A stretch of DNA of 42,630 nucleotides, taken from NCBI GenBank assembly GCA_025351765.1, contig JANXVH010000006.1, positions 1-42,630 on the forward strand, written 5' to 3'. Source of the DNA: Pedobacter sp. (lineage in GTDB: Bacteria; Bacteroidota; Bacteroidia; Sphingobacteriales; Sphingobacteriaceae). Each line of letters starts with the position of its first letter. Position 1 is the first letter of the stretch. Below, piece by piece: positions 1-6,714 of this stretch. Below the pieces are notes generated by a model. That model was not told the origin of the DNA. It searched no databases and worked only from the letters and a program-made list of their open reading frames with translations. Made by a program: the position numbers and the translations under genes.

Positions 1-75
1 GTGCAGGAACTGTTGCCTAACCGATGGAAAATAATTAATGAAGAGCTCATGGAAAGCTCAAAAGTGCTGGCTTAA
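1..75 (+). CDS. C-terminal end of a gene cut by the window edge (unknown)
   Basis: Reading frame 1 is open from the first base and ends at TAA 73-75, giving 24 residues ending in MESSKVLA. The charged, helical-looking sequence is compatible with a protein C-terminus. Nothing in it identifies a family. It could equally be a chance open frame, since only 75 nt are visible. The next gene on the right points towards it, so the two would be convergent with about 60 nt between them. Confidence 0.35.
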   Translation: MQELLPNRWKIINEELMESSKVLA

Positions 76-135
76 GATCTATTTTGATCAAATTACAAAA
101 TCATTTCTGCCCATAATCACGGCCGTAGTGTTAGC

Positions 136-501
136 TTACATTACAACTTGTTTATCCTCAATAGTGGGTTGTTCACCTCCACGTGATTTGGCTTCTATGA
201 GATATAATTTTGGTAATAAAGCAGAAACCGAATTATGTAAGATGGTTGCTTGCTCCGTAATCCGCTCTTTCTGCCGATCAAGAAAATTCAATAGATTTTT
301 ATGTCTGTAAATCGATAATTGATATTCAAGATCAGTTTTGTATGTTAAAAATATTCTTTCAAGCTCACCTTGTTTTGCGAAAAACTGCCAGTCTTCTAAT
401 CCGCTTTTATTAAAACGAATTAATGCCGGCTCAGGAGAAATAAGGTTTCCAATGATTTTTGCAATTTTACTCTGGTCTTGAAATTCATTATTTGTATACA
501 T
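136..501 (-). CDS. Hypothetical protein, 121 aa, downstream of the integrase
   Basis: I do not recognise the family. The protein is soluble-looking, with no signal peptide or membrane segment, and its middle (about residues 45-100) is rich in Leu, Lys, Arg and Glu and probably helical. It starts 12 nt after the integrase stop on the same strand, so the two are probably co-transcribed. Such small genes next to a Bacteroidetes recombinase are often element cargo or accessory genes, but that is inference. An opposite-strand frame overlaps it (38-310) and lacks any family signal; I prefer this one because of its operon position and more normal composition. Confidence 0.55.
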   Translation of the reverse strand: MYTNNEFQDQSKIAKIIGNLISPEPALIRFNKSGLEDWQFFAKQGELERIFLTYKTDLEYQLSIYRHKNLLNFLDRQKERITEQATILHNSVSALLPKLYLIEAKSRGGEQPTIEDKQVVM

Positions 502-513
502 CTGTTATGGTGC

Positions 514-1833
514 TTAAGATGTTTTTAAATTAAGATTGTCTTTTTTCAGAAGGTTGTCTTGATACTTTACTGCATTGTCTGTTGTAAAACTATCTAGATA
601 GTTCTGGGTTGTCTTTAAATTCTTATGTCCTAACTGCTTAGAAATAAATGCAAGCGGAACCTCACTATTCATAAGGTTGTTACTGTATGCGTGCCTGGCA
701 AAGTAGGTACTAGGTTCTTCTTCCCATCCCAGTTTTGAAGCGATTTTCTTAACTGCCGTGTTAATGCCGGCAATGCTGCTGCGGGTAGCGGCAAGTAGTT
801 CTTTTTCTGTCGCTCCAGCTGGTATAACATTGAAGATATAATCGTTATTTATTTTTCTGCTTCCATGGCGCTCTATTATCGCCAGCAAGTCAGCAGTCAA
901 AGGAATAGTGATCCTATTTGTGCCTCCAGTCTTTTTCTCTGTTTTCTTACGAACAAATGAAAAGTGATTGCTTTTTACGTCGGACCACTTTAATCGAAAT
1001 ATGTCAACCATATTCATGCCGCTGGAAAGGTAGCTGAATATGAAGAAGTCCTTTGCTACTTGTTCACCTCCGGTGATCGGCTGATAATTATAGAACTCCA
1101 TAATCTTATCCATATCCAATGGACGCTTGTTGTTGATCGGCTGCGGTATCTTGTAGCCATTCTTGTTATCAGCTTTATGGAAAGGGTAGGCGTCCGCGTT
1201 TAATTCCTTAGCGCTGATTACATCATTAAAAATACTTCTTACCCTGATCAGGTACATTCCTAGTGTGGTCTGATTATATTTTGGCTCTTTAACGGTTTCT
1301 TTACTGCCTTTTACTCGTTTGTCATACGTGGCGGATAAGGCCCACTTTTCTAAATCGTTTAACCATTTGGGTGTTACGGTTCTAATTGGCAAAGAAATAA
1401 CATTGGATGTATTTTGTGGTACGTCTCTGGTAAGGTATGATTTAAGCATAGCTGCAGCTTGGTTGTATAGATTTTCGCTTGAGTACTGTTCGTTATCTGC
1501 AAAACCTTGAGCTTTGTCCCGCAGCAGAAACAACAGATCTGATCGATTACCCTTTCTAAGAAACCTGGTTTCGAAAACAGAAAAGTCAAAAGGCTCCAGT
1601 ACTTCAATTATATCATCTGCTTTTTTCTTCAGAGCATCAGTTTTCTTTTTGATCGGCTTTAATTCTTCACTTAGGTTTTTCCCTTTGATCAATTTTTCAA
1701 ATTCCTCTTTAGCTAGTGAATAAATGGTGCCATACATCCTCCATTCTTTAACATTTGCCACTCTAATCTTGATAGGATAGAAGCCGTTTGATTTAGCCCT
1801 CCTAGTGTCCAATATAATTCGTGATGTCGCCAT
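514..1833 (-). CDS. Tyrosine-type site-specific recombinase (integrase), Bacteroidetes type
   Basis: Probable DNA integrase of a mobile element. An Arm-type DNA-binding N-terminus (ATSRIILDTRRAK, about residues 2-40) is followed by a SAM-like core-binding domain (about 90-215) and a C-terminal catalytic domain. In the catalytic domain I see the second Arg in YFARHAY (about R380), the GHKNLKTT box and the nucleophile Tyr in TQNYLDSF (about Y412). The usual first Arg of the TGLR box is replaced: the segment reads SSGMNMVDIFRL. I start at ATG 1833 (439 aa) rather than ATG 1854, because the seven upstream codons overlap a perfect -7 promoter box and related integrases start near MATS. It heads a unit with the small gene 136-501. 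Confidence 0.9.
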   Translation of the reverse strand: MATSRIILDTRRAKSNGFYPIKIRVANVKEWRMYGTIYSLAKEEFEKLIKGKNLSEELKPIKKKTDALKKKADDIIEVLEPFDFSVFETRFLRKGNRSDLLFLLRDKAQGFADNEQYSSENLYNQAAAMLKSYLTRDVPQNTSNVISLPIRTVTPKWLNDLEKWALSATYDKRVKGSKETVKEPKYNQTTLGMYLIRVRSIFNDVISAKELNADAYPFHKADNKNGYKIPQPINNKRPLDMDKIMEFYNYQPITGGEQVAKDFFIFSYLSSGMNMVDIFRLKWSDVKSNHFSFVRKKTEKKTGGTNRITIPLTADLLAIIERHGSRKINNDYIFNVIPAGATEKELLAATRSSIAGINTAVKKIASKLGWEEEPSTYFARHAYSNNLMNSEVPLAFISKQLGHKNLKTTQNYLDSFTTDNAVKYQDNLLKKDNLNLKTS

Positions 1834-1836
1834 ACA

Positions 1837-1844
1837 CAAATATA
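1837..1844 (-). promoter_or_regulatory. -7 promoter box of the integrase, 3 nt before the ATG
   Basis: The minus strand reads TATATTTG, a perfect match to the Bacteroidetes sigma -7 consensus TAnnTTTG. It ends 3 nt before ATG 1833, so the transcript should start at or very near the start codon. Confidence 0.6.
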
Positions 1845-1846
1845 AC

Positions 1847-1868
1847 ATTTGCACACTATTTGCACACT
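1847..1868. repeat. Two tandem 11-bp repeats upstream of the integrase
   Basis: ATTTGCACACT occurs twice head to tail (1847-1857 and 1858-1868) and is followed by a third partial ATTT. The repeats lie just upstream of the integrase -7 box, where the -33 element and a regulator would bind. They could be an operator for autoregulation, or recombinase arm sites. Confidence 0.6.
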
Positions 1869-1952
1869 ATTTATTTATATCAGGAAATACGAGGAAATAA
1901 AAAGACGTCTAAAAGAGTATTAAGAAGGGTTGTTTTATTGGAGGGAATTTTT

Positions 1953-2018
1953 ATGAAACAGTATGTTTTATCACTACTGATGACATGTTGTTGTTGTTTT
2001 TGTGAGCCACAAAGTTAG
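1953..2018 (+). CDS. Possible 21-aa Cys-rich micro-ORF
   Basis: ATG 1953 is preceded by GGAGG (about 1940-1944), a strong Shine-Dalgarno sequence that is unusual in this window. The product is a short hydrophobic peptide with a Lys near the start and a CCCCFC cluster, then EPQS and a stop. It resembles a signal peptide or lipoprotein leader without its mature part, so it may be a genuine micropeptide, the stub of a gene truncated next to the integrase, or chance. No family is recognised. Confidence 0.2.
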   Translation: MKQYVLSLLMTCCCCFCEPQS

Positions 2019-2060
2019 GTAAAAGAGATGTTAATTATAAATGATACTTTTATTTGTCAA

Positions 2061-2077
2061 CTAATTATATAAATTAG
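2061..2077. promoter_or_regulatory. Inverted repeat upstream of the DUF2752 gene
   Basis: CTAATT and AATTAG arms (6 bp) flank an ATATA centre, ending 27 nt before the ATG at 2105. The position suits an operator or a promoter-overlapping site, but AT-rich palindromes also arise by chance here. Confidence 0.3.
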
Positions 2078-2104
2078 TGACACTTAATAGCGCCTTAATT
2101 GTAG

Positions 2105-2431
2105 ATGCATTTTTTTCTATCTTTTTTTTTGATAATTGACTGGCTGAAAGGTCACTTATTGACTTGTCCGTTTAAAAGTCACACGGGTCTTGACTGCCCT
2201 GGTTGCGGTTTTCAGCGATCGTTATTGGCCTTGATGCAAGGTGATGTAAAGTCTTCCTTGCATTTATTCCCCGCTTCTTTACCTATTGTTATACTTTTAA
2301 TCTTTGTTCCTGCACATTTAAAATTTGATTTTAAACAAGGTGCCAGGGTGATAACATTGCTATATCTGTTTATTGCAATAGTTATAGTGCTCACTTACAT
2401 TTACAAAATTTATAATCATAACTTATATTAA
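2105..2431 (+). CDS. DUF2752 family membrane protein
   Basis: Small integral membrane protein of 108 aa. The family signature is visible at residues about 21-38: CPFK, then TGLDCPGCGFQRS, with the paired cysteines typical of DUF2752. Hydrophobic segments are at about 1-13, 56-70 and 80-98. The biochemical role of the family is not known to me. It lies 11 nt upstream of the CCC-motif membrane protein, and these two families commonly occur side by side in Bacteroidetes, so they probably work together in the cytoplasmic membrane. Confidence 0.85.
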   Translation: MHFFLSFFLIIDWLKGHLLTCPFKSHTGLDCPGCGFQRSLLALMQGDVKSSLHLFPASLPIVILLIFVPAHLKFDFKQGARVITLLYLFIAIVIVLTYIYKIYNHNLY

Positions 2432-2442
2432 ACATTATCAAC

Positions 2443-2895
2443 ATGTCAGAAAATCAATTCCCTCAAGAAACGCCCGAAAACAATCCGGCTCCAAAACCAC
2501 CAGAATTTAAAGCGCCAGAATTTAAGGCGCCAGCCAGTCCGCACCAATACGGCGGATTCGGACAACAAGCGCTTCCAAACAGTACACCCGTGTTGGTATT
2601 AGGTATCCTTGCAATTTTGTCATGTTGCTGTTATGGTTTACCTGGCTTAATACTAGGTATCATTGGATTGGTGCTTGGCAACAAGGACAGAAAACTATTT
2701 AGAGAAAATCCAGGATTTTACACGGAAAGTTCTTACAAAAATTCTAAAGCAGGACGTACTTGTTCGATAATCGCCGTTATACTGAGTATCTTAATGGTGA
2801 TATTTATGATTGCTTTAGTCGCTATGGTAGGATGGGCTACGCTCCAGAACCCTGAAGAATTGAAGAGAGTTATAGAAGAAATGGGGAAGCACTAG
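2443..2895 (+). CDS. CCC-motif (DUF4190-like) membrane protein
   Basis: 150 aa. Residues 1-45 are a Pro/Glu/Lys-rich cytosolic-looking tail containing a duplicated PEFKA unit. Two hydrophobic hairpin segments follow: about 49-78 with the SCCCYG motif, and about 105-132. Between them is a polar loop (NKDRKLFRENPGFY). This matches the Bacteroidetes 'CCC motif membrane protein' group. It is translated 11 nt after the DUF2752 gene. The function is unknown; the CCC triplet at the membrane surface and the CPGC motif of the partner suggest lipid, metal or redox contact, but that is inference. Confidence 0.8.
   Translation: MSENQFPQETPENNPAPKPPEFKAPEFKAPASPHQYGGFGQQALPNSTPVLVLGILAILSCCCYGLPGLILGIIGLVLGNKDRKLFRENPGFYTESSYKNSKAGRTCSIIAVILSILMVIFMIALVAMVGWATLQNPEELKRVIEEMGKH
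2500..2529 (+). repeat. Tandem 15-bp duplication inside the CCC-motif gene
   Basis: The unit CCAGAATTTAAAGCG is repeated immediately with one change (A to G). It encodes PEFKA twice in the Pro-rich N-terminal tail and looks like a recent slippage duplication that kept the frame. Confidence 0.75.
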
Positions 2896-2941
2896 CAAAG
2901 TAATTTAAAGGTAAAAACTGAATACCAGTTTGTTATTCGCT

Positions 2942-2971
2942 TTGATGCTCTCCATTGACGGTGTACCTTTG
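2942..2971 (+). promoter_or_regulatory. Promoter of the bacilliredoxin gene (TTG-N19-TACCTTTG)
   Basis: TTG 2942-2944 and TACCTTTG 2964-2971 are separated by 19 nt, matching the Bacteroidetes housekeeping promoter (-33 TTG, -7 TAnnTTTG). It places transcription start at about 2977, which rules out the upstream in-frame start at 2930 and supports ATG 2999. Confidence 0.7.
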
Positions 2972-2998
2972 TGCATACAAACTGATAAATTAAAATAT

Positions 2999-3409
2999 AT
3001 GTATCCAGAATATTTAGTTGAACCAATGCGCGCTGAACTGACAAAAGTTGGTTTCGAGGAATTAAAAACTGCTGAAGAAGTAGACAATGCAATTGGTACT
3101 GAAGGAACCGTTTTTGTGGTTGTAAATTCAGTGTGCGGTTGTGCTGCAGCTAACGCTCGTCCGGCAGCAAGACTTGCCGCAGGCAACGATAAGCATCCTG
3201 ATAGATTGGTGACGGTTTTCGCGGGTATGGAAAAAGAAGCAGTAGATAGAGCCAGAGGGTATATGATGCCTTTTCCTCCATCTTCTCCGGCAATGGCTTT
3301 GTTTAAAGATGGTAAACTTGTTCATATGATTGAACGTCATCAAATAGAAGGAAGGCCAGCTCAAATGATTGCCGACAGCTTAGCTAGTGCCTTTGATCAG
3401 TATTGCTAA
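2999..3409 (+). CDS. BrxA/BrxB-family bacilliredoxin (YphP/YqiW)
   Basis: 136-aa thioredoxin-fold protein of the family that removes low-molecular-weight thiols from oxidised protein cysteines, or acts as a disulfide isomerase, in the cytosol. It starts MYPEYLVEPMR, as family members do. The active site CGC is at C46-G-C48 within VNSVCGCAAANARPA, and PFPPSSPAMALFKDGKL follows, also typical. Many Bacteroidetes carry this family although bacillithiol synthesis is not always present, so the physiological thiol is uncertain. The start was chosen from family alignment and from the promoter at 2942-2971. It is a single-gene unit closed by the terminator at 3426. Confidence 0.9.
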   Translation: MYPEYLVEPMRAELTKVGFEELKTAEEVDNAIGTEGTVFVVVNSVCGCAAANARPAARLAAGNDKHPDRLVTVFAGMEKEAVDRARGYMMPFPPSSPAMALFKDGKLVHMIERHQIEGRPAQMIADSLASAFDQYC

Positions 3410-3425
3410 ACTGCAAATTTTTTAA

Positions 3426-3461
3426 ATGCCCCTGACATTAAGTTATCAGGGGCATTTTTTT
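3426..3461 (+). terminator. Rho-independent terminator after the bacilliredoxin gene
   Basis: The 10-bp stem ATGCCCCTGA / TCAGGGGCAT (3426-3435, 3446-3455) has a 10-nt loop and is followed by a run of T. It lies between convergent genes and may also act on the histidine kinase transcript. Confidence 0.9.
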
Positions 3462-3483
3462 ATTAGAAGGTTTAAATTTTAAA

Positions 3484-5844
3484 TTATTTTGCAGCGTAAT
3501 AAAGCACCTTGCTATAGAGTTCATCCGGCAGGAAAGGCTTTACAACGAAATCATCTATACCAGCGTCCCTCACTTGCTCTGCAATTTCATTTGGAAGGTT
3601 GGCAGTCAAAGCGACAATAGGGAGACTTATACCCCTTGATCTCATATTTCTGGTGGCCTCATACCCGTCCATTATAGGCATGTGCAAGTCAATAAGTACC
3701 AATCTGTGTATTTTAGGGTCAACCATGTTTAGTCCTTCTAAACCATTATGTGCTACGTCAATTGTGGCGCCCCATCGTTCCAGGTATTTCTGGGCAACCA
3801 GCACATTCATGAGATTGTCTTCAACAAGAAGAATATGGACTCCGGTTAGCGGCTTGTCGGCCTCATTTGGTAATGTCTCCGCATCGTGAGGTTTTATTTC
3901 CTTAATGCTTTTTTCAAAGATCTGGATAAAATAGAAAGTAGAACCCTTACCTTCTTCGCTGATAAGCTTTAATGACGATTTTTGAAGTTCCAGGATCTTT
4001 TTTGAAATAGCAAGGCCCAGGCCCGTTCCTCCAAAACCCCTTGAAGTTGAGGAGTCTGCCTGAGTAAAGCGTTCAAATATCATCTTCTGCTTTTCTTCTG
4101 ATATGCCGATCCCCGTATCTTTTACATAGATGTTTAAAGTTACAGTCCTTTCATTTTGATTCGCTACTTCAATTCCAACCTGGACATTTCCTTTTTGTGT
4201 GAATTTAATGGCGTTGTGAACAAGGTTGGTAATTACCTGAGATGTACGGGTAGGATCCCCAAGTAATTTATTTTTCAACTTCTCGTCTACATCGAGTTTC
4301 AGACTAATTCCTTTATCTGTTGCAGAGCCCTGCAAGCCGCGAACAATATTCCTGGCTATAGAGGCAATGTCCAATTCAATATGCTCGAAAGTAACTTTGC
4401 CAGCCTCAATTTTTGTATAATCTAAAATGTCGTTAACAATAGCCAAAAGGTTGTTAGCAGAGAATAGCATAATGTCCAGTTGTTCAATTTGATCCTTTCT
4501 TGGGTCGTTTTTAAGCAATAAATGGCTCATTCCGATTACTGCATTTAACGGAGTTCGGATCTCATGACTCATAGTGCTTAGGAATTCGCTTTTAACAACA
4601 AGACCTTCCTCTGCCTGTTTAGTGGCCTGTTTCAAGGCAAATGATACACGATGCGAGAGCACCAGGGATTGCAAGAAGAAAAAACAGATGTAACAAAAAA
4701 AACTAAGTATTTGATGGGCACCTATTATTCCCCAGTAGTGAAGCAGGGTGATAACGAAAGCTGGTATTAATGCAAAAGAGCTTAAAAATGTATAAATGGC
4801 CCCAGGTCTTTTCTTAATGTAGGCGGTGGTATAAACTATAGGGACATATACCAAGCAAAATATCGTAACAACAAGGAATGGATTAATTAGCTGTGTAAAA
4901 AATATCGGAGCAATGCACAAAGTTGCAAATGCAAAGGTGAAACAAACGATGCTAACTATCTCTATGATCTTTTTGTTAGTTTCAAGAGGGTATAGGTATT
5001 TTGTATAGAGCGCAAAGAGTCCTATGCTTAAGAAAAGGCTGATGTATTCCATACGAACGGCGACGTACCAGTCCAGATTTGGGAATATGGTGTGCATTAC
5101 ATAGTTGTCTACGCCGATAATTCTGTAGCTGTAAATAAGAGAATAGACCGCAAACATTAAAATCGCCTTGTCGCGATTTCCAAGAATAAAAAGGCCTATG
5201 AAAAATAGACTGCCCATTATCAGGCAGCCAAACAGTATAAAGTCTATCGCTTCTGCACTACGCCTTTGAAGTTCGACGTCGTATTTTTTTCCTAATATGA
5301 GGGGTTTACCAATCCCACCCTTACTGTGTACGAAATTGGAAATTTGTAAAAGAATTTCTAGTTTTTCTGTATTTCGGGGAATGTCAACTGCTTTGTATTG
5401 CCATTGGGGAACAAATTTATCAGAGCTTGTGCTTACCCTCCCATTTCTTGCTGCGGCTTTCCCATTTATAAAAAGTGTATAGGCACTGTATACCTCCGGC
5501 AATGCGATTCTTAGTTGTTCATTAGTTTTTGGCAATAATACAGTTACTTTATAGGAAGCATAGCCAAATGAAGGAAGTTTTCTTTCCCAGGATTTATAAT
5601 CTGTCCACCTGAATGGAAATTTAACGAACTGCGGAGGTAGGGTTAACGAATCTTCGGGTGATACGAGCATATCCCAATAGAAACCCCAAATTCCATGCAG
5701 CTCTACTGTGGTATCAAATGATTCTTTGCGAAGATCAATAACCCCGTTTTTTTCCGGGGGCAAAACGGAACTGTCCTGCGCATGGCAAACGCCCACTCCA
5801 ACAAAAAGTGAAAATAATAAAACGTAGCAAGTTTTCAAAATCAT
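3484..5844 (-). CDS. Hybrid sensor histidine kinase with 7TMR-DISM sensor and receiver domain
   Basis: 786-aa inner-membrane two-component sensor. In order: signal peptide (1-22); an extracytoplasmic jelly-roll domain of the 7TMR-DISMED2 type (about 30-195); seven membrane segments (about 200-395); HisKA dimerisation domain with phospho-His H427 in STMSHEIRTP; HATPase domain with N-box N544, DTGIG at D576 and GGTGLGLAISKK at about 605-616; and a receiver domain (about 669-786) with acidic E675/D676, phosphoacceptor D719 in LIDLHMPIMDG and K769. Catalytic residues look intact. There is no DNA-binding output and no adjacent response regulator, so phosphate probably passes to an unlinked Hpt or regulator, or the receiver acts as a sink. 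DISMED2 domains are thought to bind carbohydrates, so a sugar ligand is plausible but unproven. Confidence 0.95.
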   Translation of the reverse strand: MILKTCYVLLFSLFVGVGVCHAQDSSVLPPEKNGVIDLRKESFDTTVELHGIWGFYWDMLVSPEDSLTLPPQFVKFPFRWTDYKSWERKLPSFGYASYKVTVLLPKTNEQLRIALPEVYSAYTLFINGKAAARNGRVSTSSDKFVPQWQYKAVDIPRNTEKLEILLQISNFVHSKGGIGKPLILGKKYDVELQRRSAEAIDFILFGCLIMGSLFFIGLFILGNRDKAILMFAVYSLIYSYRIIGVDNYVMHTIFPNLDWYVAVRMEYISLFLSIGLFALYTKYLYPLETNKKIIEIVSIVCFTFAFATLCIAPIFFTQLINPFLVVTIFCLVYVPIVYTTAYIKKRPGAIYTFLSSFALIPAFVITLLHYWGIIGAHQILSFFCYICFFFLQSLVLSHRVSFALKQATKQAEEGLVVKSEFLSTMSHEIRTPLNAVIGMSHLLLKNDPRKDQIEQLDIMLFSANNLLAIVNDILDYTKIEAGKVTFEHIELDIASIARNIVRGLQGSATDKGISLKLDVDEKLKNKLLGDPTRTSQVITNLVHNAIKFTQKGNVQVGIEVANQNERTVTLNIYVKDTGIGISEEKQKMIFERFTQADSSTSRGFGGTGLGLAISKKILELQKSSLKLISEEGKGSTFYFIQIFEKSIKEIKPHDAETLPNEADKPLTGVHILLVEDNLMNVLVAQKYLERWGATIDVAHNGLEGLNMVDPKIHRLVLIDLHMPIMDGYEATRNMRSRGISLPIVALTANLPNEIAEQVRDAGIDDFVVKPFLPDELYSKVLYYAAK

Positions 5845-5869
5845 GGGTGTCGACCCTATCCCTAGGACT

Positions 5870-5877
5870 CAAATTTA
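5870..5877 (-). promoter_or_regulatory. -7 box of the histidine kinase gene
   Basis: The minus strand reads TAAATTTG (TAnnTTTG consensus), ending 25 nt before ATG 5844. No clear TTG lies 19-21 nt upstream. Confidence 0.5.
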
Positions 5878-5935
5878 ATATTGACCACAAAGTATGAAAT
5901 AAAATACCATCTGTGAAATAGAATGTTTACAATTG

Positions 5936-5967
5936 TTGATTTATTTGTTGCCTGATTGGTATATTTG
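5936..5967 (+). promoter_or_regulatory. Promoter of the Anbu gene, abutting its start codon
   Basis: TTG 5936-5938, a 21-nt spacer and TATATTTG 5960-5967. The -7 box ends only 3 nt before ATG 5971, predicting a leaderless or near-leaderless mRNA. Confidence 0.6.
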
Positions 5968-5970
5968 GTT

Positions 5971-6714
5971 ATGACATATTGTTTAGCGATAAAGGTGAAA
6001 GAGGGTCTTGTGGCAATTGCCGATACAAGAATTACATCAGGTACAGACACTACTCAAAAAAAGAAAGTACATATTGAACAGCGCGATAAATATTCACTTT
6101 TTATCATGACAAGCGGACTACGTTCAGTAAGAGATAAGGCAGTTCAATATTTTAAGGAACTTATAGAAGAAGGGGAAGTCCACAATAAACTTTATAAGGC
6201 GGTTAATGCATTTGGGGCGCAGGTTAAACGCGTAGCTCTGGAAGATCGTGCTGCATTGGAACAAAGCGGCTTAAAATTTAATCTACACACAATAATTGGC
6301 GGTCAGCTAAAAGACGATAAGGAACATAAGTTATTTCTGCTCTATCCAGAAGGTAACTGGGTTGAATTGGGTGAAGGGGCACCATTTGTAGTGATCGGAA
6401 ATTCCGGCCATGGAAAGGCAATCCTAAATCGCACTCTAACCAGCGAATCAAGCATGCACCTTGCATTAAAAACAGGATTTCTTTCTTTCGATTCTACCAG
6501 AGCCAGTGCTAATGATGTAGATTTTCCAATAGATGTGGTGCTATATCGGAATAATACTTTTGGAATGGTAGAGCATCGGTATGGGAAAAAGGATCTCGAA
6601 TACATTTCAGACCAGTGGGCCGAGGAGCTTAAAAAAGCGCTGAATAATATATCTGATGAATGGATGGAGGCTGCATTCAATAAATTGCCGGTTCTCAATG
6701 ACGTGGATATATGA
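5971..6714 (+). CDS. Anbu-type proteasome-like peptidase
   Basis: 247-aa N-terminal nucleophile hydrolase related to proteasome beta subunits and HslV. It begins MTYCLAIKVKEGLVAIADTR, so removal of Met would expose Thr as nucleophile. The nearby IADTRITSG and MTSGLRSVRD segments match Anbu (ancestral beta subunit) proteins. I start at ATG 5971, because the extra five codons of the longer frame would bury the Thr and overlap the -7 box. Anbu proteins assemble into large rings or helices; peptidase activity has been hard to show. It overlaps the transglutaminase-like gene by 4 nt (ATGA), so they are translationally coupled. The alpha-E and ATP-grasp genes often found with Anbu are absent here. 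Confidence 0.9.
   Translation: MTYCLAIKVKEGLVAIADTRITSGTDTTQKKKVHIEQRDKYSLFIMTSGLRSVRDKAVQYFKELIEEGEVHNKLYKAVNAFGAQVKRVALEDRAALEQSGLKFNLHTIIGGQLKDDKEHKLFLLYPEGNWVELGEGAPFVVIGNSGHGKAILNRTLTSESSMHLALKTGFLSFDSTRASANDVDFPIDVVLYRNNTFGMVEHRYGKKDLEYISDQWAEELKKALNNISDEWMEAAFNKLPVLNDVDI

Noticed and set aside
38..310. 90-aa plus-strand frame overlapping the small gene by the integrase
   Set aside because: It is antisense to the better-placed gene 136-501, has no recognisable domain, and its residues look like a shadow translation.
1981..2012. TGT/TTG-rich simple sequence as a possible repeat array
   Set aside because: Only four TGT codons in a row inside a micro-ORF; too short to be an array.
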